64,000 bases of DNA from Mesostigma viride. Its lineage: Eukaryota; Streptophyta; Mesostigmatophyceae; Mesostigmatales; Mesostigmataceae. The notes under the pieces are model-generated. The model worked only from the letters and a program-made list of their open reading frames with translations, searched no databases and was not told where the DNA came from. The position numbers and the translations under genes were made by a program. Of this stretch, positions 33,273-44,810 are shown piece by piece. The stretch spans positions 2,896,613 to 2,960,612 of the forward strand of contig RPFO01000041.1 of the NCBI GenBank assembly GCA_009746045.1. Direction: 5' to 3'. The stretch's first letter is position 1. Each line of letters begins with the position of its first letter.

Positions 33273-34419
33273 CTAATGTTTTGTCTGTGGGAAATGAACT
33301 TGTATGACGACTTTTGTGTCGTGTTTGCTGGAAATTGTGAGGCGCCGTAAGCGTGCGTTTTCTGGTTCTTTCTTTGTGTTCTTCCAGCAATTATGTGTTT
33401 ATTTTGCCATGCGTTCAGTGGCAATGGCCCACGCATTTTGGTATTGTTCCCACGCGACGTTTTCTACGTACCTGGAGTGTATATCCAGAGTTTTTGCACG
33501 CTATTTGTGGCACTAGTTTGCGGCGTAGTGAAGCGCCGTTGTATCGTCGTCTACGACTTGTTTTCATGAGTTGAGTGCCTGTGACGCGTGTGTTATTTTG
33601 TTTTGTGCTGAGAGCATTGCTTGTATGCAAATGCATACGTCCTTTGTGTCGAATTCGGCTGTGCACTTCGGCATAGCCTGTAATGTCGGACGTAATGTTT
33701 ACTCTCGGGCATTGATTTGTGAATCGTGACGAAGAAATCGTTACCTGTGTTCGCCTTTGTGGCGGTAATGTTTTGCACGTCCTGTTTTCTTTGCTATGAA
33801 GCGTGTTTATCTGTTATGGCCACTGTGTCTTGTGTTGAAGGTTGTATTGTACCTTGTTTGTGTGGCATTTGTTGCCATGTTTGTTTGCTCACCCCGTTTA
33901 TTTGGCGTAAAACGTGATGTTGGTGTCATTTATTTTGTGAGATGGCGTATGTTATGTTGCTCCTTGTGTGTACAGCACGTGTTGTTGCCGTTACCCTACC
34001 TCTATACCGTTTGGGTTAGCTCATAGGGACTTTCTTTGTTGGCATGTGTTGCCGTATTATATTTGTGGGACTGTGTGGCCCTATTGTGTCCATGGGCAGC
34101 CGCTTCGAGTGAGGGGGGAATGTAGCATCTAGAGCACTTTTTCCAACTAAGGGTTGGGTATCAGCCATCCAAGATGGGCAGCTAGTGCGTTGCTGCTATG
34201 GTTGGACACTCATTCGCGTTGCCGGGGGGGGATCAGTGGCGGTAGTGCGGCTCATGACCGCATGTTGGAGCTTCAAGCGTTTCACGAGGACGGCATCTTC
34301 ATTTTCAGTTGCACCATGCTAGCAACTGGACGGCATGCTACGAGCATGTGTTGAAGGGGGGTGTTGAGATTCCACCTACCCAGACATCTTTTGCATTGTG
34401 CCCATGTGGCTAAGGGGGG
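33273..34419 (+). other. element E 3' non-coding region and polypurine tract
   Basis: No convincing gene. T/G-rich sequence with short frames only. It ends CTAAGGGGGG directly before the LTR, a typical polypurine tract for plus-strand priming. Confidence 0.65.
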
Positions 34420-35267
34420 TGTTAGGGATATTATATCCACCTGACCACAATATATCCCAGCCTGATTTTTTTCTTGTTGGATTTATTCCATATGGACTGG
34501 GAATTCGATAGCTATGATGAGCTAGATGAATCGGGCTCAATGAGCTGATCAATATTCATGTGCCATAGTCCTATACTAGGACATGGATGACTTGTAACCT
34601 GAGTCAGCCTACTAGTAGCATCACGTATTTGATTGACAAGTGGTGCTATGGCCTATTGGACAAGTGTTTGGTCCATGAGCTGACAAGTGTTGGCAGCTCA
34701 TGATGACACATGTTATGACTTACATGATGACAAGTGGGTAGACTCATTGCATGACACTTGTCACTCCAAGGAGAAGAGATGTGTCACTTTATTAATCATG
34801 TTATGTGGCACATTATTACGTAGACACTTGGCATCTAGCTATTATGCCAGCTCATTGGATCATGTCTAGAATGTTCTAGGAATGTTCTAAGAATATGCCA
34901 GGAATATTCCTCGAATATACTGAGAATATGCTGGGAATATGCTAGGAATATGCTAGGATGTTTCTACAAGCTTCTGTGATGATGTCATTGCTGATGTCAT
35001 CCTTCCTAGCCTAAACGGTATAAAAGGAAACTGCCCCCTAAGGGCAGGTACCTCTATTGAACCTCCATTGAACCTCCATTGAACCTCTATTGAACCTCCA
35101 TTCAACCTATATTCCTAACCTCTCAACCTATGAAATAAAACTCTTTTTCTGGTCTCTCTTCCATTGTCTTCAAGCTCAGTCTTTCATCACCTGCAAGGTG
35201 AAAGGGTAGCAAGGCCAAGCACAAGGCATTGTGTAAAACCCATTAGTTTCCTCTACCTTTTCCAACA
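34420..35267 (+). repeat. 3' LTR of element E
   Basis: An 848-bp partner of 19280-20129, TGTTAGGG..TCCAACA. It contains TATAAAAG at 35019-35026 and AATAAA at 35134-35139. It is followed by the target duplication TACAT (35268-35272). Confidence 0.92.
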
Positions 35268-35272
35268 TACAT

Positions 35273-35431
35273 CCTGTGTCCGTACGCGCCCACAGTGGCG
35301 CGCCGGGTACTGTCGGCACAGCCTAGGAACGTCATAATTTTTACGTCCCGTAACCAAATGAGGCGTTCAAGGTGCCGTTGGAAAGAGCGTAACAATCTCT
35401 ATCCACCTAACGTAAATCCTTTACGTTAACT
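35273..35431 (-). other. probable outer part of element A 5' LTR
   Basis: By position this flanks E opposite 20135, so it should be the remaining end of A's LTR. TTAACT at 35426-35431 could be its AGTT-type terminus. It includes TAACGTAAA..TTTACGTTA symmetry. Sequence after 35431 reads open into the LINE endonuclease. Inference only. Confidence 0.35.
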
Positions 35432-38400
35432 TCAACGACCGTCAGGCCTGGCTGTCTGGACTTAACGTGCATGGTGGTACGGCAGCCCAAGTTATATACA
35501 TCGATTCCTGCGGAATCGATACTAAGCGCTTAGTATCGATTCCGCAGGAATCGATGTATATAACTAAAACTTTTGCTTGCGCCGGCAAGGCTAAGGCCGA
35601 TACTAGTCGGGTCATCGATTGGCTATTCGATTATCGAAGTTGCCTATTCGACCATCGAACTTTCCTATTCGATTATCGAATTTTCCTTATTCGATTGTCG
35701 AAATTTCCTAGTCGACAGGGGGTCAGAGGCCAGCGGCCTATCATACTCGGTGCCCAGCGAGCCACCGAACTAGGCCTAGTCGATTATAGCGAGACATCGC
35801 GTGGAACTTAGCCGATTTCGGGGACTTAGCAGATTTTTGGAGCGACGTCGAACAACACAGATGATTAGCCGGTTGAGCACATTATATCAGTCGAGTAGCT
35901 AGCGCTAGTACACCGCCTAGTCAGCGGAGAGCACTTGCCATATTCGATTAACACATTAGGCCGAACGATTAGCGTCCGCAACGTTATTCGCATTACTAGG
36001 CGAAAAATCCACCCCCGGAACGATCCTAGCGGGATTCGAACCCGGGATGCCGGCGTGTCGCAACAGTCTTAGTTATATACATCGATTCCTGCGGAATCGA
36101 TACTAAGCGCTTAGTATCGATTCCGCAGGAATCGATGTATATAACTAAGACTGTTGCGACAACCCGGGATGCCGGCGTGTCGCAACAGTCTTAGTTATAT
36201 ACATCGATTCCTGCGGAATCGATACTAAGCGCTTAGTATCGATTCCGCAGGAATCGATGTATATAACTAAGACTGTTGCGACACGCCGGCATCCCGGGTT
36301 CGAATCCCGCTAGGATCGTTCCGGGGGTGGATTTTTCGCCTAGAAACGCGAATAACGTTGCGGACGCTAAACGTTCGGCCTAATTAATGTGCTATGTTAA
36401 TCGAAAAAAGGCAAGTGCTCTCCGCTGACTAGGCGGAGTACCAGCGCTAGCTACTCGACTGATATGAAGTGCTCAACCGGCTAATCATCTGTGTTGTTCG
36501 ACGTCGCTCCAAAAATCTGCTAAGTCCCCGAAATCGGCTAACTTCCACGCGATGTCTCGCTATAATCGACTAGGCCTAGTTCGGTGGCTCGCTGGGCACC
36601 AAGTATGATAGGCCGCTGGCCTCTGACCCCCTGTCGACTAGGAAATTTCGACAATCGAATAAGGAAAATTCGATAATCGAATAGGAAAGTTCGATGGTCG
36701 AATAGGCAACTTCGATAATCGAATAGCCAATCGATGACCCGACTAGTATCGGCCTTAGCCTTGCCGGCGCAAGCAAAAGTTTTAGTTATATACATCGATT
36801 CCTGCGGAATCGATACTAAGCGCTTAGTATCGATTCCGCAGGAATCGATGTATATAACTGCCCAGGTACACTTCGGTTCTGGATACCCAAGTGTTCGACC
36901 CGCCCGCGGTGTGCTCTGACCACCGGTTGGTGCGGGGGACCATTCGGCTCCGGTTCCATGTCCCCGAGTGCCGCGCCTCAGTGGCCCGCCCCGACTGGTC
37001 TGCTCTACGCCCGGTCGGGGGGGATCCTGAGGACTGGACGGACGCCGAGCGTGAGCGGAACGCCGGAACCGCGGTGCCGACAGGAGTACCTGGCGGCCCT
37101 GGACGCCCAGGCGGACGTCGACGGGCTGGTTCAGGGTGCTCCCAACGCCGCCATTTTTGCGGGCTTTGCAGCCCGCGCCCCGTTCCTGGCGGCCCGGCAC
37201 CTGCCGGTCATGCCCCGCCGCCGCCCCGGCCCGCTCTACCGCCAGGACCCCCAGGTCTTGGCCGCCCGGCACCGCCTCAAGCGTAACCGGGACCCGCTGC
37301 AGAAACCGGCCGGTGCTCAAGGCCGCCCTTGTGGAGGCCTACGCACACGCTCAGGACGCAGTCAGGCGGCCCAGTGTATCGCAGATGCCAAGGCCTGCGA
37401 ATTAAGCTCGCAACCAAGGTAAGGACATGTGGTACCACCTCGACCGGCTCGGCGGCCGGTGGCAGCGCACCCCGGTGGAGCACACGGGGGACGGCACGGC
37501 GCCGGTCAGCCTTGACCGCTGGTTGGCCCACAATGTTTCCTTGACAGGTGGGGCTCGCGCCCCCCCCCGCAGCTTCACCCCGAGACGGCCGCCCGTCTCG
37601 GTGTTGCCGGACCCCCGCCGCCACCTGCGCCCCCCTCCTCGGCCGCGGAGTACCAAGTCCCCGCCTTGCAGGAGGGCTGCCTTGCCACCAACGACGTCGT
37701 CCACCCCTTCACTTTGAAGGAATCGGACGGCGCCCTTGCTCGCCTAGCTGCGGTATACGACGCGGCGGTCGGTGCCGACCACCTTTCTGCTGAGCTGCTG
37801 AAGACCCCTGACCCGGCGGTGAAGGATCTTCTACTGGCTTTCTGCGACCGTGTCCTGCTCTCTGATGAGCCTCCGCCTGCTGAGTGGCAGACGGCCGGCC
37901 ATCCGAGTCATGCTGTACAAGAAGGGCTCTGCTGCTGACCCCGGAAACTATCGGGGTGTCTGCCTCCAGAGCGCCACGCTGAAGGTCGATTCATGCGCAT
38001 GATGCTGCACAGCCGGCTCCGGCGCCGCGCTGTCCAGACCCACACCTGGGTGAGTCTCAGATGGGTTTCCGTCGTGGTCGTAACACTGTCATGGCTGTAT
38101 TTGTCGCGCGCCGGATGATGGAGGAGGTGCGTCGCCTTTGCCCTGATGGTTTGCCGCTGGTCTTCATTTTTGTTGACTATATTAAAGCCTTTGACACGGT
38201 CTTCTGGGAGGCTCTTTGGGCTATCCTAGCCATGGACCGGGTATACCACCTGCGTTTATTGCTGCCATTCGACGACTGTATGAGGGCTCACAGGCAGTAG
38301 TGCGGACTGCGGAAGGCACCACCCCACCATTCCCCTTTTACCACGGGGTGTGGCAAGGTTGTGTCCTATCCCCATATCTGTTCATTATTGTCGTGGATCA

Positions 38401-38439
38401 CGTCATGCGCCGGGCTGCCACGTGCGCGCTTTACTGCTC
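35432..38439 (+). pseudogene. LINE: endonuclease end and RT first half
   Basis: Once the foldback element and one GCCCA are removed, the frame reads TCMVVRQPRYTSVLDTQVFD then PPAVCSDHRLVRGT, the closing motif of an AP-type (EEP) endonuclease. Downstream, in several frames, are linker sequence, then RT blocks: VGADHLSAELLK, KKGSAADPGNYRGVCL, FVDYIKAFDTVFWEALW and GVWQGCVLSPYLF. It breaks at TTAA 38440-38443, where piggyBac G2 inserted. Frameshifts near 37090, 37320, 37650, 37900 and 38230 make it a decayed copy. Upstream LINE sequence is not identified. Confidence 0.82.
35490..36859. mobile_element. 1.37-kb foldback element made of nested palindromes
   Basis: The two halves (35490-36146 and 36193-36859) are inverted copies separated by a 46-bp spacer that has its own 14-bp inverted ends. 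A perfect 76-bp palindrome (AGTTATATAC..GTATATAACT) occurs four times, at 35490-35565, 36071-36146, 36193-36268 and 36784-36859. The element is flanked by GCCCA on both sides (35485-35489 and 36860-36864). Each half carries an exact pol III B-box (GGTTCGAATCC on one strand). There is no gene. It interrupts the LINE endonuclease. Confidence 0.9.
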
Positions 38440-41400
38440 TTAACCCTTGGATGGTGTCTAACTCGTTCCTTAAAGAAGTTACCAGTTGCACTTTGCATTA
38501 TAAGGTCCACAAACCAACCTAATAACAATTTTAACATCCATATTGGGACCAAAGCACACATATATATTGAGTTACTTGGGGGTCATGTTGGTGGTCATGT
38601 TGCAATGTCCTATGGGTACATTTTAAGGACCCCCCCCATGGGGGTCCGCTGGGTGCGAGACATGGTACACCTAAAATGAATTTTATGTGGTTTAAACACC
38701 TTTATTGGACCTGGCCTTGGAAAGGCAGTTAAATTGGTAGCCATGCATGGCTTGTGAACACTCACATCACTGGTTGTCCCAGGGACCCAGCTGCAGCATC
38801 TAAAAATAACTGGTAACTACAAATAGGTACCAGTTAGGCTGGTACAATTGCTAGCATTACAGGGCAGGTGCCATATTCCCTGACATCATAAAACATCACC
38901 CATGGTCAAACATGGATGGTCTCATCTATTCCAGCCTATAAACAACTGGGTAGGCCATAAAACATACAAAAACCATCCCGGCATGGTGTTACACGGGCGC
39001 GCCCGTCCGGGCGCGGTAAGGCCTAAGGCCATGTCAATGCCACTAATGCTACCATTCTCAGTTGGCGGTGCGTGCCTCACGCAGCCTCTTCAGCTGCTCA
39101 CGCCTGGCGTTGCCCACCAGCTGTGTCCCAGCCCCAGCCCTCGTGGACACGCCGTTCCTGACAGCCCAGCGCTTGCCCTCCTCGCCGCGCTCGGTGAGCG
39201 GCAGCATGGCACGTTGCTTGATGTTGCCGAAGTCCAGCCCCTCCACCTTGCAGTCGTGGTAGATGTTGAAGCAGTTGGTCTTGCCCATGCACAGGGCTGC
39301 ATCGCACACCTTGCACCAGTACACCGTGCGCTTCGTCTTGCCCCTGGCAGAGCACACGACGCACCGCGCCTGGTTCGTGAACGGGATGAGCTCGGCTTCC
39401 TTGTGTGTGCCGTCCCGGCGGGCACGCTCGCGCTCCTCCTCCGTGCGTCGCAGCAGGGGCGGGGGGGACAGAGGGGTCCCAGCCTACTTGTTGTGTATCA
39501 GCGAATACGCCAGCTGCTTGAGGAAGCCGGCGTGGGTGAGGGCCGCCTGGCCCTGCTGCCCCGCGATCATGACGTGCAGGAGGTAAGCATTGGTGGCGAC
39601 GCATGCCATGTGCCCCGTGAAGAGGCGATGCCACCATATCTTGGTCACGAACGCCTTCTGCAGGCAGTACTCTGCGCAGAGTTGGTCGTTCTTGTCGGTG
39701 GCGTGCATGCAATCCCAGTAGTTGGTGCTGCTGCTGGGTGCTGGCACCGTCACGCGCTCAGATGTCTTGCCGCCATGGCGGCTGACCTGGACCTCGGTCA
39801 GGCCCAGACCCTTGGACAGGGTCCACACCGGCTTCTTGTCCATCCAGCACGAGAGGACGAGGCCCTCCTCGTTGACGCCCCAGGCATAGTCGCCCTGCTT
39901 GGCCGCCTTGCCCTTGGGCATGAGCGCGCGCACGCCCTCGAAGGGCAGGCCCTTGCGGTTTGTCATGATGGTGCCCACCATCCTGTGTCCCATCTCATGG
40001 CACGCCTCCACAGCGGCGCGGGAGGTATACCAGCGATCCATCGCCCACTTGGCCTCGTGGGGCCACTTGGCCACCATGCGCTTGACCACCTTGAGCGTTT
40101 GCTCGGTCTCGGGAAACTTGTCATAGGTCTCGACGTGATAAAGGTAGCCGGTCGGCCAGTCATTAGCCCCGAACTGCTTGATGTGGAATGACTCTGGCTT
40201 GTTTGGGTTGAAGCACATGACGGGGCAGCGCTTGTGGCGGGTGGGGATGGAGCGCTCATCCAGCGCAGCCCGCTGCCCTGGCTTGACATACTTCTTGTAT
40301 GTCTCGTTCAGGTGGCGCTCCAGCCCGAGTCGCACTGCCACAGGCGGTACTCGCGTGTCCCCTTGTCCGTGGGGCGCTGTGTGGAATCATTGAGGTGAAG
40401 GAACCGGGTGATTTGCTGGAACCGGATGTGTGACATGATGTTCTGCAACATGGGTGGCTGAGCCCCCCCGATCGGGTCGGCTGAGAAGTAATCTGCCCGC
40501 GATGGCAGCTTCAGCAGGGACATGGTAAAAATGATGCCAATGAACTCACCCAGCTCATGCAATGTCAAAGGCTTCCAGTCCCTCGAGCCCCCCTTGCCAG
40601 CCTCCTTCTGTGTGGCGTAGAGGTTGGTCTGCTCCACAATCCGCTCCAGGACATCCCGCTGCGTCCAGAACAGCCTGAACAGCTGCTCGGGGTCGTTGGC
40701 CTTGAGCTGGTCCGCAGTGAGGTTCTGGGGGGTGGCTTTGCCCTCCCATGGCGCAGGCGGGGAAAGAATGGGCAAAGCATCGAAATCTGGTTCGCCGACA
40801 TCAAAAGTCCAGCTGCCGCCATCCCTCGTGTGCTTCGGAATCGTGTCATCCTCCTCGCCATGCATCGCTGCTATCGACAAGTTCCGGAATATCGTTGGCT
40901 GCCTGCGGCACCTCCTTGTCGTCGGTGCCCTCATACTCGGAGGAGGCGGCCTCTTCCGGTGGAGGAATGATCTTTTTCTTGGCCCTCTGCTTGCGTGGAG
41001 CCTTCCTCGCCTTGCCACGAGCCCGCTGACTGCGTTTCGGGGGCGGCGAGTACGTGATGTCCTCGCTTCCCCCCTCCTCCGAGATGTGGGGTTCAGATTC
41101 CTTGTCGTCGCCTGCGCTAGGTGCCTTGTCGTCGTCGGCGCCTTTCTCACTGCCCTCGGCAGAAATGTTGCCCTGCTTGTTGCTACCCTTCTTCTCAACA
41201 TCCGTAGGGGCCGTGGCAACCATAAAGTCGAAAATCTGCACCTTCGTTAGGTCATATTTCTTCGTGTCACCAGTGAACAGGCACTTCGCCTGCGTCCCGC
41301 ACCTCGCCACTGACACTACTTCCCCCGAAATCCTCTCATTTTCATGGTCGGCTCCGAATTTCTCGATAGCCCACTCTAGCCCGAATAATTTCGGAGGCAC

Positions 41401-41772
41401 TGACACCTTGATACCCCTTTTTAGCCTAAAATCTGACATACTGCCACTAGGAACGTCCGCCATGGTCTACCGCCGCAATCGTCGTCTTCATCGTCCTTCC
41501 ACGTTTTTGTCAATTTTTGAGGCGCGCGGACAGCTGTCAACCAGGGTACCCCCCTGTACTGTAACCGTTAATTAGTCCCTGCAAACTTGGTCTGAACATA
41601 GTGATGTCCGGTATCAGGGTGTACTACACATCTAGCTCTAGCAGCAGACCTAAAAATATCTCGGAAATATCTACTGGCATTCGCGCCAGCTTGGTTCTAA
41701 AACTGGTTACGATTTGTAGTTACGAGTAAAACTGGTAACTAGAAATAGGTATCAGTACCATCCAAGGGTTAA
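38440..41772 (-). mobile_element. piggyBac element G2 at TTAA
   Basis: TIRs TTAACCCTTGGATGGT (38440) and its inverse ACCATCCAAGGGTTAA (ending 41772) enclose one transposase. The TTAA at both ends is the target duplication. Removing it joins the two halves of a LINE RT. A CTGGTAACTA..TAGTTACC-like motif recurs in both UTRs (about 38800 and 41700). Confidence 0.92.
39058..41463 (-). pseudogene. piggyBac transposase (G2)
   Basis: It starts at ATG 41463 (MADVPSGSM). An acidic and basic N-terminal region is followed by DDE_Tnp_1_7. The three catalytic Asp are visible in ALDERSIPTR, WAMDRWYTS and HATDKNDQL. The cysteine-rich C-terminal finger (CVVCSARGK, CKVCDAALC, CFNIYHDC) binds TIR DNA in this family. 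Breaks: a frameshift near 40862, another near 40336, and an in-frame TAG at 39484-39486 between core and finger. The enzyme cuts and pastes at TTAA. This copy looks inactive unless the breaks are assembly errors. Confidence 0.9.
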
Positions 41773-42092
41773 GGGGTTCGAGCCCGGCTTGGACATCCTT
41801 AATGAGCGCGAGCATGGCACTGGCTACCACCTGGCCGACCTGATTTATGCGGACGACACCACCCTCATCGCGCGCCCCGAGCACATTCAGACCTGGCTCG
41901 ACTGTCTGGGCTTGGAGGCGCGGGCGGTGGGGTTGGAGATTAGTGTCAAAACTGAGGCGATGGTGATTGGGGCCTCCAGTCGCCCACCGCTGCCGCGACT
42001 GCTCGACGGGACAGAGGTCCCGTTCCGTGACCGCTTCAAACTGCTGGGGAGCATGCTCCCTGACACCGCCGACGATGTGGACATCCGCATCG
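41773..42092 (+). pseudogene. LINE RT, catalytic YADD segment
   Basis: The frame continues directly from 38439 after piggyBac removal: GTGYHLADLIYADDTTLIAR holds the catalytic YADD box, followed by LEISVKTEAMVIG and FKLLGSMLPD. It breaks at CATCG (42088-42092), where a small palindromic element inserted. Confidence 0.88.
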
Positions 42093-42625
42093 AGTTAAGC
42101 AATCAGCCCGGCTAATTGCTTAACTTAAATTTGCCGCACGCGTGAGGTCAGGGGTTTTACTGCCGGAGCGAATTATTTGGGAAATAATTCCGCCAGGCGC
42201 AGATGCCAGAATTGCCGAGCTTCTAGGCAGTGCCTGAGGTTTCCTAACTAAGAAAGGGTTGGAGTTAGAATATTGCGGCGTCAATATTCTGATCACTCTT
42301 GAAGGAATAGTGCCGGGTGCTGGAGCCTAGAGTGCGCAGGGCTAATTGCGCGGCCCAGGGGCCGGAGGCGTAATTAGGCTTAATTACGGAGTCCAGGGGG
42401 CCGGCGTAATTAGTCTGCGGAGGCTGGGAATTCGTGAGTGCGCGGGCTGGCAGTGGGCTATCGGCGAGCGAACGATCCTCTTCCCGCGTGTCAAATTTAA
42501 GTTAAGCAATTAGCCCGGCTAATTGCTTTTATACGTCGAAGGTTCACTTCGACTACTTGCGCGCGCAAGTAGTCGAAGTGAACCTTCGACGTATAAAAGC
42601 AATTAGCCGGGCTGATTGCTTAACT
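42093..42625 (+). mobile_element. 533-bp palindromic LTR-type element
   Basis: The ends are AGTTAAGCAATCAG..CTGATTGCTTAACT, flanked by CATCG and CATTG, a near-perfect 5-bp duplication. Removing it restores a plausible LINE reading (RIGLAWARL). It contains AAGAAAGGGTTGGAGTTAG (about 42244-42263), identical to the polypurine tract plus LTR start of the B and C families. The right end has a 124-bp palindrome (42501-42624, one mismatched pair) whose central 72 bp (42527-42598) are perfect. No coding capacity. Confidence 0.8.
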
Positions 42626-42630
42626 CATTG

Positions 42631-43264
42631 GCCTGGCCTGGGCCAGGCTCCGTTCGCTCAACACCTACTGGCGCTCGAAGGGCCTGGGCGAGCACCGCAA
42701 GCGCATGCTCTTCAAGCTGGTCCTCGTCCTCACGGTGCTTACGTATATGGCGCTGAGGCGTGGACACTCACGGACACACTGGCGGCTAAGCTAGACGGCA
42801 CGGTTTACAGGATGCTCCGACAGGTCCTGAATGTAGGGTTTTCCAAGCATAGGTCATTGGAGTCTTTGTATCAGGGACGTATGCCTCGTATTTCGGACGA
42901 GATTAGGCAGCGTAGGATAGCATTTGTAGGTCGACATCTTGCTCGCACCAGCCAGGTTGACAGCGCCCTTCAGTTGGTCTGGCCGGCCCCCAGCGGCTTG
43001 GCCAACCAGGGCGGCACATCTTGACCTGGCCTGGCCCCAAGGACATTCCCAGGAAGCTAGGTAAAGCTGCAATGAAAGTACATCCAGATGTTGCTGGCCG
43101 ACCTAGTGGTCCCAGCTCAGTTTGAACACCGCATCCACTCCCTCTCCCTTCTTTGGACTGCCACCATGCAGAACAAGAAGAGGTGGCAGACGATTGTCCA
43201 AGCCCACACGCCAGCCCCTGTGGGCAAGCCACCCCCCCCAAGAGGAAGGGGCGTTTCGCTGAGT
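42631..43264 (+). pseudogene. LINE C-terminal region
   Basis: It continues LINE ORF2 after the palindromic element: an RSLNTYWRSKGLGEH-type segment, then YGAEAWTLTDTL, FSKHRSLESLYQGRMPRISD and RQRRIAFVGRHLARTS, the usual thumb and C-terminal features of endonuclease-type LINEs. There is at least one frameshift near 42740. The 3' end is near 43264, without an obvious poly(A) tail. Confidence 0.75.
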
Positions 43265-43471
43265 AGTGTAATTAGGATTTTCTAGCCTAGATAGCTTAGA
43301 GTTAGGTTCGTTCGATTACGCGGCATCTTCCACCTCCACACATCCAGCATGGAATATGTGCTAGATGATCTCCCAACCGAGGCATGTTATAATTTAGTAA
43401 AATTTAATCTAGCCAAGTAATATTTTCTGGCCCACCCTTGGAAGGAAGCATGCTTATATATCAAACGGCAG

Positions 43472-44054
43472 TGTTACGTCCCGGCCCTTTTAGTCGGACG
43501 TAACAATGGAATAAATTACTAAGGCCTTGTGGCCGTTGTACTGAGTTTTATGAATATTGGCTATTGTGTGAATTGGACTAGTTATTTTGGTCCTAGGCTG
43601 ACCTTTTAGGGGCCGGTGCCGTGGCGCCGCGCCAGTTCTGGGTCTGTCTATGGTTCTAGGCGTGGATCCTGTAGTTGGGGGTCGATGTCGGCCCGGATCC
43701 TACGTGGAATGAGTGAATTGGATTGGCCAGTAGGATTTGGTGTGTATCTGCGCCGCAACCAACCTAGGTTAAATTAGTCCGAGGACGAGAGTCTCGTCCT
43801 CTTGGTTTGATGAATGATAAGTGCGAATACGCCTACACATTGAGCCCGGGGCAACTATCCATTTGTAATTGGTCTTGCTAGCCATTATAAGTGTGTACAA
43901 ATCAGCTTGGTATCAAGCCGTGATGCCAGATATCTCACGACTCACGTCGTGAAGCGCAACCTACATTATGCTACCTTGAATTATTCCTAATTCCGGCAAG
44001 GAGGGTCTTTCGCTACGTAGCTCAGGCTAGAGGAGTCTGGGCTGGGACGTAACA
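43472..44054 (+). repeat. 5' LTR of element F
   Basis: A 583-bp segment begins TGTTACGTCCC and ends GGGACGTAACA, an 11-bp inverted terminus with TG..CA ends. It is followed by TTGTTATCGGAGG, close to the initiator-Met primer site of E. The 3' LTR is not in the window. Confidence 0.75.
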
Positions 44055-44159
44055 CTTGTTATCGGAGGAAATGTGCTGGAAAGGTTAGCTAACTCTCGCG
44101 GAGAGGGTTAGTGAGCCAATTAGGATACCAAGGCGGAGTTTGACGTAGGTAGAGGTTCC

Positions 44160-44372
44160 GGAATTCAACGACTGCTGACTGGTCGGCGGCCAGCCCGTAA
44201 AGGGATTCAACGACGACCTAGGCAGCAAGCGGCCAGTCTGGGATACTCGGCGGGGCTAGCAATAGTCCTGTGGTGAGGTGCTGTAAACGATAGCGTTCAG
44301 CTCTCCTGTTTTCAACGACACCTAGTGGCGGCCAGGGCTTGCCTTCAACGACACCGGGTGGCGGCCAGCTCA
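44160..44372 (+). repeat. repeated leader motif of element F
   Basis: TTCAACGAC occurs four times (about 44162, 44206, 44311, 44342), each followed within 10-25 bases by GCGGCCAG. It lies between the primer site and the first ORF, a place where packaging signals are usual. Function is inferred only from position. Confidence 0.5.
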
Positions 44373-44798
44373 GGAGGGATTAACGTCATCGAATATGGTA
44401 CGTCCCCTAGTTAGGATTCTTTCTTTGCAAGCGATGCCTGCGGAAGGCTAGCTTGCGTGCTCGCTTTCTCTCCGGGTCCGCACGCGTAGGGGGTTCTTGT
44501 TATACGTTGTGCCTCTATAGGTTGTGAATGTCGTTGGTGCGAATGGAAGTTGCGGATGACGACCATTCGTTGTTTTACCTGTTGTGGGGGTGGATACCGT
44601 CTGGCTGTTGCCGACTGTGTTGACGGCGTTTACCTCCGTGTATTTATTGTATAGCCCCTTTGCCGCGGAAGGCTGGGGGGCGTGTGCTGTGCTACACTCC
44701 GTGCTCTCTCCTCGTTTGTTTAAGGTCACTGCATTTAGAGGTAGCCTGGGATTCCCTTTCTCTCCTGCTTGCAAGCCGCTGCCAGACTATGATGTAAC

Positions 44799-44810
44799 AT
44801 GCCTAGACGT
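44799..44810 (+). pseudogene. element F viroplasmin-like ORF, first codons
   Basis: ATG CCT AGA CGT is interrupted directly by element C (target duplication GACGT 44806-44810 and 62498-62502). It continues at 62503. Confidence 0.6.

Noticed and set aside
36030-36060. tRNA gene suggested by GGGATTCGAACCC (B-box) in the foldback element
   Set aside because: No acceptor, D-arm or anticodon arm can be built around it, and the T-stem has a mismatch. It is at most a tRNA or SINE remnant.
39058-40191. 430-codon plus-strand frame opposite the piggyBac transposase
   Set aside because: Antisense shadow: the minus strand carries the catalytic residues and Cys finger.
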